64,000 bases of DNA, from the NCBI GenBank assembly GCA_023853785.1, contig JAJIRX010000829.1, positions 248,001 through 312,000 on the forward strand, read 5' to 3'. Of this stretch, positions 1-11,607 are shown in pieces. This stretch comes from Psilocybe azurescens (Eukaryota > Basidiomycota > Agaricomycetes > Agaricales > Agrocybaceae). The position numbers were made by a program, and so were the translations under genes. Numbering within the stretch: position 1 is the stretch's first letter; each line of letters starts with the position of its first letter. A model generated the notes under the pieces. The model saw only the letters and a list, made by a program, of their open reading frames with translations. It was not told where the DNA came from and did not search any database.

Positions 1-1260
1 GTCAATCAGGCACGTACAATGGTGTCTGATCAGCTGAATTGAATGTGTAGGATAAACAGTAGTACATCCAAGGTCTTCGAGCACCCGTTCGACCTGACAA
101 AAGTACGCCTGCAGTCCCAGCTCCTCGACTCGACAGCGAGGTTTAGTGGCCAATCGATTGTCTGACGCAGACGTGGAAGAAGGAGGGTGTGAGGGGGCAT
201 TATCGTGTGCGTCATTTTCGTTTGTTTTTTCCCCTTTCTATGAGATTTTCTATTTTATGCATGCCGCTTTTCTCTCCCTCTCTCCTGTTTTTGTATCTTT
301 TTCAGGGTGTACTGACCTATGTGTGCCCCATCCATATATTGCCTACTAGCACCCGTCGTAGGCGCCATGGCTGAGAAAGCGTCGCTCTTCGTGGCCTACA
401 GCGAATTCCAATACCTCATTCGTAGGGTAACCAGCCGGACGGTGGACGACAAGCTTCCGCTATAACACATCGTGTTGGCGGCTGCAGGAGCAGGCACTGT
501 GGCGAGTTTCATTCTGTGCGTCTCTGCTGTTTTTTCTCCTTTCTTTTTTTTTTCCCTACCTTGTTCGTCCTGAACATGACTGAAAAAAACCGAAAAATAG
601 CACCCCAATCGAACTCGTCAAGTGTAAAATGCAAGTCCAAATGCAAGTCCCTCAATCATCTTCCATCGCCTCCGCCGTGCCCCCTACACGCGCCCTCCCC
701 GATCCCATCGCTGTCTTCCTGTCCGTCATCCGCACGACGGGCGTGCGCGGGCTGTGACTCGGGCACGCTGGCACGCTCATCTGCTGCATGGTTCGGCACG
801 AAGGAATATGTGGCGTCGGTGCTGCTCGCGCGGCGGTGGCGGGCGTCTGTGTTGTACGCTTCGGATGAGAACGAGGTGGGCGGGGTGGATGAGTGCGGTG
901 ACGAGAAGAATAAGAAGGAGATTGGACTACGACCATGGGAGTCGGCGCTCTCGGACGCCTGCGCACGCGCCGCGTTCAACCTCGTGCTCTTTCCCGCCCA
1001 CACCATCAAGAGCGCGATGCAGACCGCCGAGGAGCTGCGGCCATTTGCTAGCACTCTTCCTGGCGGGACTGCAAATACACCATCAAACACCCCGAAACCG
1101 ACGTTCGGAGGGATATTCATGGCGATGTACCACGCGCAGGGCGTGAAGGAGCTCTACGCGGGCTGTAGGATCATAGTCGCAAGGAACATCCCGAGCAGTG
1201 CGATTATTTTCTTAATTATGATGGGTGGAGGAAGCATTTTGGATGACAGAGGACCATGAT
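1..1260 (+). pseudogene. Decayed mitochondrial carrier (ornithine-type), partial copy
   Basis: This is a plus-strand, broken copy of the intact carrier at 31055-32504. It starts at the second exon of that gene (about 60-205, HPFDLTKVRL motif kept) and runs through counterparts of exon 3 (about 340-513) and exon 4 (599-1258). Decay is visible: a TAT codon of the intact gene is TAA near 463, a TGG is TGA near 757, about 17 bases are missing near 782, the exon 3 acceptor TAG reads TAT, and the last residues are out of frame. The first exon is absent; unrelated sequence lies upstream of position 58. It is almost certainly non-functional. Confidence 0.85.
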
Positions 1261-1297
1261 TTACTTAGATTTTATTTACATATTACGGGATTTCTCG

Positions 1298-2344
1298 GTC
1301 GTGGTTAACGTATTTCTATCAGCCTCCGGGGGAAGCATGATAGAAAGGTCAAAATCCATGGTTGCATATAAGAGAGGCACTTCCTCGATCGTAAACGGCT
1401 CCGTGTATTACTTCGAGGCACGGAGAAGACGTTACGGTAGGCGAAATGATTTACTTCAGAGTGATGGCCTATAAGAGAACGTAAAAAACATGGCCAACAA
1501 AAGAAAAAGAATAGACATAATGAACAATGTTGTGTTTATGTAGATAGGAAAAAGCGTACATAGGTATTGGTTAGCCAGATTGCATATGGCAGTTGAGAAT
1601 CGCACTTTCAATATCGAATGCATCAAGAAGATGGCGTCATGCATGCGTTGCATAGAGGGATGAATTATCCCAGTACCCCATCTTGAAATTTAACATGGTG
1701 CGCAGAATCGAGGTTTACTCAGACGACATACCGTGGCATAACGGCAAACCAGAAGCCTTCGACGGGAAACAGGTCTAAAACTGAGATTATGCAGTTCTCC
1801 TTCAAGGTCTCTAGCTTCTGCTGACTTAAGAATTGCAGGATGCGATATTCGTCTGTCTCCGCTCGCACAATTTTGATTGCAACATGTAGGTTGAGAGAAT
1901 CTTGGGCAAATGCAACTTTCCCCTGAGAAAGGTAAAGGCCTTAGAAACTAATTTATATGAGACAGTGGAAGGGCTCACAGTGATCGCCTGGACTTTCTGT
2001 ATCGCTTAGGTTATAGTAAGTGTTTGGATATTCGGGTTTGGTACACGCTGACTTCAGAGGGCTATGTTGGACGGATTATATATGAGTTGCCAACACTTTG
2101 ATATAGCGTGTGGCCGTGTTGTTTGAACCATTGAACAGTATTTGGGGAGTTCCAAAAGGCCTTACGCTCTGTGAGATCGCCGTCTTCCCCAGCCGGCGAA
2201 GCCTGAGGGGAAAGCTATCTGGATGGAAAGCGACTTATCCAAAACGATGAAGGGGAAAGTTATATGGATGAAAAGCAAATTGTGAACTCATTGCAAAGGA
2301 GTGAAGTGAGGACAGTGAGAGAGGCTTATTACCTGAGGTTCCAT
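1298..2344 (-). pseudogene. K1: kinase-like gene fragment, 5' two thirds, inverted
   Basis: Minus-strand copy of the 5' part of K4 (26089-27130). It holds the 12-nt first exon (2333-2344, encoding MEPQ, followed by GTAATAAG), the N-terminal exon, the exon with the VAIK lysine, the exon ending in HSxLK and the start of the DFD exon, then stops abruptly near 1298 against the carrier pseudogene. The N-terminal exon carries changes that break the frame. At the position where K4 has CCCC, this copy has CCCCC, the in-frame version, so it preserves an older state there. Without the C-terminal lobe it cannot make a kinase. Confidence 0.8.
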
Positions 2345-2511
2345 GAGCTATCCACCGCGAGTTGCACTCACCGTCCAAGGCGGCTGTTGTTATAGGGTCT
2401 AAGGTTTGTAAGGTGGGAATTGACTTGAATTAAAACCGAGAAATCAACGAGATACAAGCTGACAAGGCTAGCAATATCAGAAAAAGAGATAATAAATCAT
2501 GGAATGGGGCG

Positions 2512-2650
2512 TTAAATTGTAATTTTGAAACGGAAGACCCATTTGTAGAACCGGTAGGGCATCGATGAAAGGCGAAACAAGAACAAATATATCTTTGGAA
2601 GTATATGGTCATTTCTCGAGTGTCGGTAGATGAAACAAAGCATTTCAAGA
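2512..2650 (-). pseudogene. 3' tail of a K3/K7-type kinase gene
   Basis: The reverse complement matches the end of the last exon of K3 and K7, including the segment ending at the shared C-terminal residues and the stop (TAA at 2512-2514) and the following untranslated bases. It lies just upstream of K1, the same order as K3 to K4 (25560-26100) and K7 to K8 (54300-54900). The whole 1298-2650 block is therefore an inverted copy of a K-tail plus K-head junction. Confidence 0.75.
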
Positions 2651-2881
2651 ACTGGTTTTGTGTGACCAATCTATTGTAATTTATCAGCACTATCCCAGCT
2701 CAGTTTAGTACTACCAACAATCAGGAAGTCTTACTCACTATTAGTACTGCGGCCTGCCTTTAACAGATTGCTGAACTGGGTAGATGTTGAGAGTTTGTAA
2801 TATCAGTCCTGACATCAACATCGCTTGTTGGTGGCGAAATCCATTCTGTTCTGGAGTAATAATCCATGGCCGTTCCCTGAA
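2651..2881. other. Intergenic, no gene seen
   Basis: Short stretch between the inverted kinase tail and the stop of the next minus-strand gene. No coding signal or repeat was recognised. Confidence 0.5.
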
Positions 2882-5644
2882 TTAACGTGACATCTTTGTC
2901 TTATGTTGGTGTTCTCCCTTGATCCTAGGCGATACGCCTACAATAACTACCTGGCATAGATTGGAGTACACCGGCATATCCTTTGTCTCGTGACTGACTT
3001 CCCTGTGGAAGAGCTTGGATATCCATGATTGGGATTGACCTTTGGAAGTGATCAAGGACCAAAAGGATGCAATTGCAACTGATAAGCGACTGGGAAGTGG
3101 TGTTGCTGGAAAGCGGAAGTTGACACTGGGGAGCCTGTCATCAGGCAAGTGTATACCATATTCCTGAGCCGAGGGGTCATCAATGGTGAAATCCCAGCAT
3201 GTAGAACCATCAAAGGATGTCTCCGCAATCTGGTCCAGGAATCTTGTCCTTTCAAGTCCATGACTGCGCTCACTGGATGTCGTGCCATTCATTCCTACTG
3301 TCCCTGAAGGTTCAATTCCTTTCACTCCGCATGAAAAATTGAACCCGCCGCTTTTAATTGTTTTTGTTGATGATGAGTCTTTGATGGCCCTGTCAAAAGC
3401 AGATGTTCGGCGTGGCAAGATTCCGGTAATATCAGCTGTTTGAGCACCTGATGCAACCTCAACTCTAAGATGGTATTGATTGTATGCTGTGTTTCCAGCA
3501 TTTCTCTTGCTCCCAAATCGGAGGTCAGCAAACTTCACATCCACCGATGGCATTTTTGATTCTTTGTTTGATGCCTGAGGTAATGTTTAATGAGAAATCC
3601 AATAATACCAAATAACAATTCCATCGCTCACTTTCACAGAAAATGCACCTCTCATTGAGAGTTTCTGAAAATCACCTTCTTTTTGCTCCTTCATCTGCTG
3701 ATCATTTGAATAGATTTCGGAAACAATGTTGATCACTACATTGCCTTCTCCTTGACTCTTTGGATTGCTTTCTGGGTCGCTTTCTGGGTCGCTTTCTGGG
3801 TCACTTTCTGGGTCACTTTCTGGATTGCTTTCGAATCGTCCATATCGGTAGCATCATCCTACGTACCATCACCTTCAGATATATCAGCCTTCTTCTTACC
3901 ATTGCCTTTCTCATTTGCAGAGGCACCTCCTGTATTATTTTCAGGGACTGTGGGGGACCCATCGGAAGATGTGCTCCCACTAGACGAGTGAGAAAGACCT
4001 ATAATTGGTGTGAGCATTCCAGAATCCATGGGCATGGAGCACTGTGGGTCACCTTGCAGTGTTTCAATGTCAAACTGTTTTGCTGTGTGATAAACAAGCT
4101 CATCCCATTGCCATGTAGAGCCATCAGTTTTATACACTGGAATCTTGTGAGCAGTTGAGGGGGTGAATAGAATAGCGGAGTAAGGTGAGAGTATCATCCC
4201 CAAATCAGGTAGTAGAGATGTGTCGCCCAAGTCTGCTGATGTGATGATGTGAATTTGTTCAAGATAACCCCTCTGTTTTTGACAAGATACTCATCAAACC
4301 CAGTGAATATGATATACTGATGCTTCTGAATACCATGGCAATCAAATACAGCAGCTATCTGGGACTTGCAGCTTTCTGCATGTTGATGAGCATGCTCTGC
4401 CGCAAGCCAATAGGTCACAGTTTCTGTGCAAAAGGATTATACCATATGAGCAAAGTCCTATTAGTATGAGATGTGAATATACCCTTTTGTTCGATATTTT
4501 CTGAAAGATTAGATCCTTCTAATAGCTTGTTATATTTCCATTGAGCCAAAGCAGGATACTCTGAAGACTCGGGATTAATCAGAATAGCAGGATTAGGTAC
4601 TCCAGGAGAGAGGCTAACACAAATCAGCTCATTCAAAATAACAATCTGATGGTTCAAGCTTGTCATACCTATTAGACATCTGAGCATAGGTTTCATCAGA
4701 CTCAGATATTAGATTGGGGTGGGACAACACTGTATAAGTATCAGAACTAGGCTGCAGTTCTGGCAACTAGATCAAAATGTGGTTTTTTCAACGTGTAAGC
4801 ATAAGCAAATTCAAGAAGCCTACCTTGGATGTAGCTAAAATTTCAGAGGACCGAAGAGATCCACCAGCTGGTGTAAACACACCACTGGTGGTAATAACAT
4901 TGGGTGCATTAGAAAAGTAGCTACTGCTGTACAATCAGCTCATTCAAAATAGCAATCCAATGGTTTGTGCTTGTAATACCTGCTTGACTCCTTAGAGTGG
5001 GTCTTATTGGACTCAGATATTGAACGAGGCTGGGATGACATATAGGTATCTGAACTAGGCGGTTCTGGAGCCTAGATTAAAGTGTGGTTTATTTAATGTG
5101 TAAAGAGAGGAAATTTCAAAAAGCCTACCATAGGTACATTCAAATTCAAATTCTCCCGGCGAGGGGGATGTGAACTCGGAGGAGATGAACTCGGAGGAGA
5201 TGAACTCGAAAGAGATAAACTTGGAAGATGTGAATTTGGAAGAGGATAGTATGAATTTGGAAAAGAATATGAAACCGGAGGAGGATATAAACTCAGAGGA
5301 TATGAACTCGGAGGATATCCACTCGGAGGATATCCACTCGGAGGATATCCATTTGGATGATATCCACTCGGAGGATATCCATTTGGATGATATCCACTCG
5401 GAGGATATCCATTTGGATGATATCCACTTGGAGGATATCCACTTGGAGGATATCCACTCGAAGAATATCCACTCAGAGGATATCCACTCGAAGAATATCC
5501 ACTCGAAGAATTTGAATTCGAAGAATGTCCACTCGGAGAATTTGAATTCGAAGAATGTCCACTCGGAGAATTTGAATTCGAAGGATATCCACTTGGTTGG
5601 CCAGCAGTTGGAACATTTGAAACTGGAACAATAGCATGCTCCAT
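2882..5644 (-). CDS. Unknown protein with GYPPS-repeat N terminus, eight exons
   Basis: Eight exons join with GT-AG introns: 5129-5644, 4980-5071, 4824-4923, 4669-4766, 4483-4613, 3867-4423, 3632-3819, 2882-3574, about 791 residues. The N terminus is low-complexity, built of GYPPS/GYHPN and NSPSGHSS units. The middle is Ser-rich and ends in an ESDP repeat (exon 7). The last exon is a globular stretch of about 230 residues starting near VDVKFADLRFGS. No signal peptide or membrane segment is evident. One correction is needed: exon 6 requires an extra base in the CCCC run at about 4266-4269 to join the HAESCKSQ and ADLGDTSLL parts; exon phases agree with exactly one missing base. Function is not recognised; it looks like a fungus-specific protein. 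Confidence 0.6.
4614..5140 (-). repeat. Tandemly duplicated exon-intron module inside the GYPPS gene
   Basis: The stretch 4614-4845 (exon 4, SSDTYTVLSHPNLISES, with flanking introns) and the stretch 4931-5140 (exon 2, SSDTYMSSQPRSISES, with flanking introns) are clearly related at the DNA level. Both keep the GTAT splice donor, the intron stretch around CATTCAAAATARC and the downstream acceptor. Confidence 0.75.
5285..5640. repeat. 15-bp coding minisatellite with GGATATCC core
   Basis: Tandem units of the form GGATATCCACTCGGA, drifting to GGATATCCATTTGGAT and, further on, to GAATGTCCACTCGGA and GAATTTGAATTCGAA. Each unit encodes five residues (GYPPS/GYHPN/GHSSN) on the minus strand. Because GGATATCC is its own reverse complement, the plus strand is also open through the array. 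Confidence 0.9.
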
Positions 5645-5749
5645 GATCGTTGAGTATACTCTGTGTTTAGTGTTGCCAGCTCAGTGTCTGCCTTTATATG
5701 CACACTTACACTGTTACTCGACTATTAACGGCATCATCAAAGAGCTGTG

Positions 5750-7010
5750 ATCAGCGTGGTTGTCCTTGTATACCTATACTAGTTAATGAAGGCTGTGTCG
5801 ACACCGATGCCACCGTGTGGAGATGTGGGCCGTTGGAAGTTTCAAACGCCAGATCAAACTCTGACTGTGAGATGGTGCTAATTGCACGAGTGAATATCAC
5901 GTCTACTGATTGCACTTTCGGCTTCTTACTCGTGTGAGGGCTAATAACAAAACAATCTTCAGCCGAAACTATGCATGTGTTTAGATTAAGCCAAAGCTGA
6001 CAATCAGTTTGATATGAAAAGAACTTCGCTTTCTCAAGTGACATTCAAGTTGTTTTATCTCCTTCTCTCAACATCCGCTGACTATTCGGCGTAAATTTCT
6101 GAGGCGAGGTTGATCGCCACATTTCAATTATTTTATCATGTGCCCTTTAGGTAATAAGCTTTGCATCGCCCGCATCTGGGTCGCCTTCTAAGCCGTCCAA
6201 GTCGCTGGTGGCTTCATCAAGGCCTGTAGAAGGAAACATGCCGGAAGTTGGGTAATACCCACTCGAAGACTGAGTTGATACACAAGCTTATATTCAGCAG
6301 GAGCGCTCCAGAATTTACGAAGCGTGTCGTTGGAAAACTGCGGCCCCATACCCAGTCCCGGTATTCAGAATATTTTCCCAATTAGAATAAATAGTAATAG
6401 CCTAGACGTCGATCGAGGGTCAGTCTTAAGCCTGAGGCGCAGCAGAATCAGGAGATGCTCCGCAGATAGTACACTGATGGCTGTGCAACTTGTCCTCGTG
6501 TAAAAGCTAATAGTAAAGTGATGTTTGGAGCACTTGAAATGCATGTCAGGGCTTAAATTAACCTGTTGATATGAAAAGAACTCACATCGCTTCTGAGAAT
6601 CACCTTGTGTTATTTACTTCACCCGCTAATGATGAATCAAGGTAATTTCGGAGATGAAGTTGATCGAAGCACTGCCTGAGCCTGCCATCTCTTCCGCTCT
6701 TTGGATCGACGGCGGGGTGGCTTTCCAGGTCGCCTTCTGTATTATCGTTGGTGCCACTGAATTCATCGGGACGTGTGGAGGTCCCACTGGAATTTTCTCC
6801 AACTTAACGATTGAGGAAGACTTTTATTATAATTGATGAGAGCGTTCCAGAATTTACTGGGACCGTACACAATGTTTGGATATTGAACCGTTTCGCAGCA
6901 GAGAAAGACGAGAGCTTTTTCCCAATTTACGATTCCAATAATAGTAATATTCTAGAAAACTATCGTGAGTCACAGTTGATGTTTGAGTTTAGGGCCCAGC
7001 ACGCTAGTTG
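5750..7010 (-). pseudogene. Two degraded pieces related to the GYPPS gene
   Basis: Two stretches (about 6040-6310 and 6590-6900) resemble the region of the GYPPS gene around its exon 7 and following intron (3620-3990). Shared marks are the GTTGATC(A/G) stretch, the GGTGATT(C/T)TCAGAA stretch, a following TTCTTTTCATATCA in both pieces, and ESDP-like codons. Neither is open over its length. They look like tandem relics upstream of the intact gene. Confidence 0.5.
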
Positions 7011-7555
7011 ACAGGAGCTCTGGTGGTATATTTCATGAAAGCGTTTGTTTGGCTTAAAGCACTCGACTTCGATTGAAGCGGCGATTAAAAGTCAGGCACA
7101 CGTGGTTTCAGGAACCGATGACCATGAGACCAGGGGACGAATTCACATGTCTTGGACGCGAAACTAAAGAAGGACAGACAGTGGCCAGCATATCTCTGTC
7201 TCTTTTTCTTTTCGTCTTGCCGCTACGTACACGTAGCATCATCGGATAACAGGCCTAGTCTAGCTTTCGAGCTTCGATAGACGACGACGACGTTCCCTTG
7301 TTGGTGCGGTCATTGTCTGTCTGTACTCGAACAAGTACTTGACGCCAGCTCGACGCTAGTCTTCTTCGGCTTCAGCTTCGAGAGTCGAGATCCGAACTTT
7401 GTGCTCGGGAGTTCTGAAATCTGGCTGGACACCACTTTTCTGCGCAAATATAGATAGCGAACATCCGTCTACACCCTATCAACCAACCAGCACAAGCGCA
7501 GAGGTTTCCTTCCTTCCTCCAAGTCCGCCCACAAAAGATCGTCCATCTCCCCACC
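7011..7555 (+). promoter_or_regulatory. Upstream region of the ABC transporter gene
   Basis: About 540 bases without a supported gene. The stretch next to the start codon is pyrimidine-rich (CTTCCTTCCTCC around 7508-7519), as is common in fungal promoters and 5' leaders. No TATA box was identified with confidence. Confidence 0.35.
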
Positions 7556-10500
7556 ATGGCCATCCTCTCCAAGCCGCTCCTCCCTTTGCGTCTGCCCCCG
7601 CTCCCGCTCCCGGCGCACTTCACCCGGCGTCCCATCGTACTCGCCTTCCTCGTCCTCCTGCTCCTGCGCTCGCGCACACTCAACCTCTCGAAAGATGCCC
7701 TCGCGGCGCTGCGCAGGAGCACACAGTACCTCACGCGCCTGCAGCTGCAGCGCAAGCTCACGCCGGACGAGCTCGCAAGGGTGCTCCAGCAGGTGTACGT
7801 CGAAGAGCCGGACGGGTCGCAGACGCTGCTGGTTCCATATAGGGAGCGCATCGTGAAGGTTCGTTGCTTTTAGATTCAGGGCCCGCGTGCTCGTGATGTC
7901 ATTCTATTCCTGTATCATCAAGCTCACTCGCCCTTTCTTATCTACACCCCTTCTACTTTTCCCTCTTCCAACCAACTGCCACAGGTCCCCATCTACACCA
8001 CACCTCCGTCCCGCTTCACATCCGACACCCCGCACTTCCCCTGCTCCCGCCGCAGACCCTGCACAAGCCCAACATCGACCTCGCCTTCCTCTCCCAGCTG
8101 CGCGCGATCCTCTCGCGCATCGCCATCCCGTCGTGGCGCTCCTCCGAGGCCGGGATCGTCGTCCTCCACTCATCGTTCCTGATTCTGCGCACGGTGTTGA
8201 GTATCCTGGTTGCAAGGCTTGATGGAAGGATCGTGAGGGACCTGGTTAAGGCGGATGGGCGGGGCTTTTTGAAGGGCCTTGGATTGTGGTTTTTGTTGGC
8301 GATTCCGAGCACGTTTACGAACTCGATGGTGAGTCCGATCGCAGGCTCTCATTCCCTGATTGTTACATGCAAAGTTATTTATTGATCGCGTCGGATTGCA
8401 TCGGTGTGTGTGCATGGCAGATCCGGCACTTCCAGTCGCTACTCGCGCTGCGCCTGCGCACGCGGCTGACGCGGTACCTGCACGACCTGTACCTCTCGTC
8501 CAACCCCGACCTGCGCTACTTCCATGCGCCGAACTATCTCGAGGGCGTGGACCAGTATCTCACAGCCGACGTCGAAGCATGGTCGAATGCCTTGAGTGGA
8601 GTGTAGTACGTCGCTTCTCTCCTCTTCCTTCCCCTCCGTTATCTATCACCCTCCTTCTCTCTCTGCCCCCTCATCTATTTACAATCTAACTAACTGACTA
8701 TCATCCCATCCACTCCACAGCGGCAACGTCCTCAAACCCTCGCTCGACCTCCTCCTCTTTACCTCCCAGCTCTCGCGCTCTTTGGGGTGCGCGGCACGCT
8801 CCTCCTCTTCCTCAACTACTACGGCACCGTCGCGATCCTGCGCGCCGTCACCCCCGCCTTCGGCAAGCTCGCGGCCATCGAAGCGCGCCTTGAGGGCGAG
8901 TACCGCGCGGGCATGGGGAGGGTCGGCAGGGAGGCGGAAGAGGTGGCGTTTTACGATGGCGGGGGCAGGGAGAAGGAGGTGCTGGGCGGGATGTATATGA
9001 GGTTGATCAGGCATGTGAATTCGATATATAAGGTGTGTGTTTGTCTTCTTTCGTTTTCCTTAGGCGTTGTTTGTGATGTCTACTTCTTTTTTTTTTTTGC
9101 TTACTTGTTGCGTTTGTATGTAGATACGGATCGCGTACGAGTGGACAGAGGACTATGTCATCAAGTATCTATGGTCCGCCGCGGGGTATGCGCTCATCGC
9201 GGTGCCCATCTTATATACACGCGCCAAGCGCTCTTTGGGTGTTCAGACGGGAGGAAGAGGCGAACGCGATCACAGGGACGAGGCTGTCGCTGGGCGTACC
9301 GAAAGTGTGTTCTTTTCTTTTCTTTTCTTCTTCTTTTCAATAACTGACTAACTAAATCCCCTCCCTTCCTCCACCACCGACCACCCAAATAGCATACATA
9401 TCCAACCGACGGCTGCTCCTCTCGCTCGCCGATGCGGGCGGGCGGCTCATGTATGCGTACAAAGATCTCCTCGAGCTCGCTGGCCTGACGACGCGGCTGT
9501 ATACACTGATCTCGACGTTGTTGAATATGCCGGTGGGGAGGCTGCCCGGGGTGCCGATGCGGGTTGAGGAGGCGGAGGCGGTGAGTTTGAGGGGGTGGAT
9601 GTAAGAGTGCCGAGGGTGAAGGCGAGAGCTGTGTTGGATAAAGAGGCGAAAGAGGTGAAAGAGAAGGAGGAGGAAGAGGACATCGGAGAGGACAAGGGGA
9701 AGGGGAAGGCCACGGACGAGGGAGAAGACCCCCGCTCGTGAAAGCCCTCAACCTCTCTATAAAACGCGGCGAGCATCTCATGATCACTGGGAGTAATGGC
9801 GTCGGCAAGACTGCTGTTGCAAGAGTTTTGGCTGGGCTGTGGGAACCTGCTGGAGAGGGCGACGAGGGTGAGGGTGTTGATGCTGAAGAAGGGGAGAAGG
9901 AACCACATGTGCAGATGCCGAGGGACGAGACGGAGGCGGATGTGCTGTTCCGCCGCGCGGAGTATTTGAGGGCGAAGGACGTCGAGGCGTCGTTAGCGGC
10001 GTCAACATTTGGTGCAGCGGGCGCAGGCACAGGGGCGGAGGCGCTGAAGCACGAGCGGGAGCACTGGCGCCCACGGCCGACGCTGTACGTCGTGCCGCAG
10101 CGCTCGTACATGGTCACCGGCAGCTTGTTGGAGCAGATCATCTACCCGTGCTCGTACGCGTCGTTCGTGCGCATGACGTCCGTGTTCAACAACTCTGACT
10201 GCTATCCCCATTCACACTCCGACAACCACTCGTCTTCCTACCCACCGACCCCGCCTTCGCGCCCCTCTCTCCTCTCGCGCTCCTCCTCCGTCGCATCCCT
10301 CACCTCGCTCATCTCCTCCACCCTGCTCCCCGCACCCGCGTCCTCGCTGGCACAGCCTGCGTCCTCCGCGGCGCTCGCCGAGATCCACAACATCCTCGAG
10401 CAGGTGCACCTCGGGTACCTTGTGGGCAGGGAGGGCGGGCTGCATGTGCGGAAGGAGTGGAGGGATGTGTTGAGTGGGGGCGAGAAGCAGCGCATGGCGA

Positions 10501-11607
10501 TGGCGAGGGTACTGTGGTGGAGGCCTAAGTGGGCTGTTTTGGATGGTAAGTGTTATTTTTTGGTTTTTTCTTTTAAAGAAAATATTATGCGCATATATGC
10601 ACTTTTGGATGTGGATATGTTACTTACGTTTTTAATTTATTTAGAGTGTACGAGTGCGGTTTCGAGCGATGTGGAAGGAAGGATGTACGAGGCCGCCAAG
10701 GCGCTTGACATCACGCTCATCACGATCTCACTCCGGTATGTTCCAGCCCTTCTTCCCTTTCAAAACATTTTATACCCCTCCCCTATTTGTCTCTGTCTCC
10801 CCTCTCCGCTTTCATTCACCTTTTTTGGGAACAAATGACCCAAAATTGAACATTCATCTGTTTTTTATTTATTGCCTTTGCCCTCCTCCTTTCGTCTTCT
10901 TTTTATCATCTTCACCTCCCTTATTATTGAACGTCCTCCTATTATCAATTCTAACTCTAATGTCTTCATACTCGTTTTAATCGCCATTGCCATTGCCGTC
11001 GTCATCATCTTCACCACTATCATCATAACTATCACAACCGCAACCACCCACCCACAGCCCCTCGCTAATGAAATACCACAAACAACTGCTCACCCTGCAC
11101 GGCCCCGCGGACCCCGAGACCCCAGGACGATGGACGCTCTCGCGCGTGGGGACGCCCGAAGAGCGCATGAGCCTGCAGAAGGAGATCGGCGTGCTCGAGG
11201 AGCGGCTGCGCGAGGTCGGGGCTTGGGAGGATCGCGTGCGGGAGCTCGAGGTGCTTCTGGGCGCGCAGGAGGGCGTGCACCCGGAAGAGGAGAGCAGTAA
11301 GGAGGAGGAGGAGCAGGAGAAGGATAGAGGCGAGGAGGAGGAAGAGCGTCTGCGCGCGGAGGAGAAGAAGGAGGAGGTGTATGTGTACGACTATCGCGAG
11401 CCGGAGGGGTACTACGAGGAGGAGGAGGAGGATGGCGAGGAGCGCGGGAGCGTGTGGAGCACTGGTACTGGTTCTGGGGATGACACGGAGACGGAGAGAG
11501 GGAGCACGGGCACGGGGATGTCGATCGCGGACGATGGGTTCGAGGACGCGCTGGATGCGGAGGAGATGGCGGCACTGGACGTGGAAGACGAGATGACGTT
11601 TGCGTGA
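7556..11607 (+). CDS. PXA2: Peroxisomal long-chain acyl-CoA half-ABC transporter (ABCD family)
   Basis: Exons 7556-7858, 7985-8328, 8421-8605, 8721-9032, 9124-9304, 9393-10545, 10645-10735, 11058-11607; about 1040 residues. An N-terminal hydrophobic stretch and a membrane domain (EAA-like region around the tract YLEGVDQYLTADVE) precede one nucleotide-binding domain: Walker A GSNGVGKT, Q-loop VVPQRSYM, signature LSGGEKQRMAMAR, Walker B AVLDECTSAVS across the exon 6/7 junction. This order and RPSLMKYHK after the H-loop are typical of ABCD proteins, which import fatty acyl-CoA into peroxisomes as dimers. The tail is acidic. Four one-base corrections in homopolymers are needed (8038-8041 C, 8784-8787 G, 9586-9588 T, 9729-9733 C). 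The switch histidine is leucine (ISLRPS). Choice of PXA2 over PXA1 is uncertain. Confidence 0.85.

Noticed and set aside
2882..3553. Possible NDT80-like or other DNA-binding domain in the last exon of the GYPPS gene
   Set aside because: The resemblance (VKFADLRFGSKR) was weak and rested on memory; no key residues could be confirmed, so no function was assigned.
5170..5634. 154-codon plus-strand frame encoding acidic EDIHS repeats
   Set aside because: It is the complement of the GYPPS minisatellite, open because the repeat core is palindromic; the minus-strand reading joins to spliced exons and this one does not.
5285..5640. CRISPR-like array of short repeats
   Set aside because: Units are contiguous 15-base coding repeats without unique spacers, in a eukaryotic gene.
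9194..10141. 315-codon minus-strand frame
   Set aside because: Shadow of the ABC transporter exons; composition is Pro/Ser-rich from reading GC-rich antisense, and the plus strand carries Walker A and B motifs.
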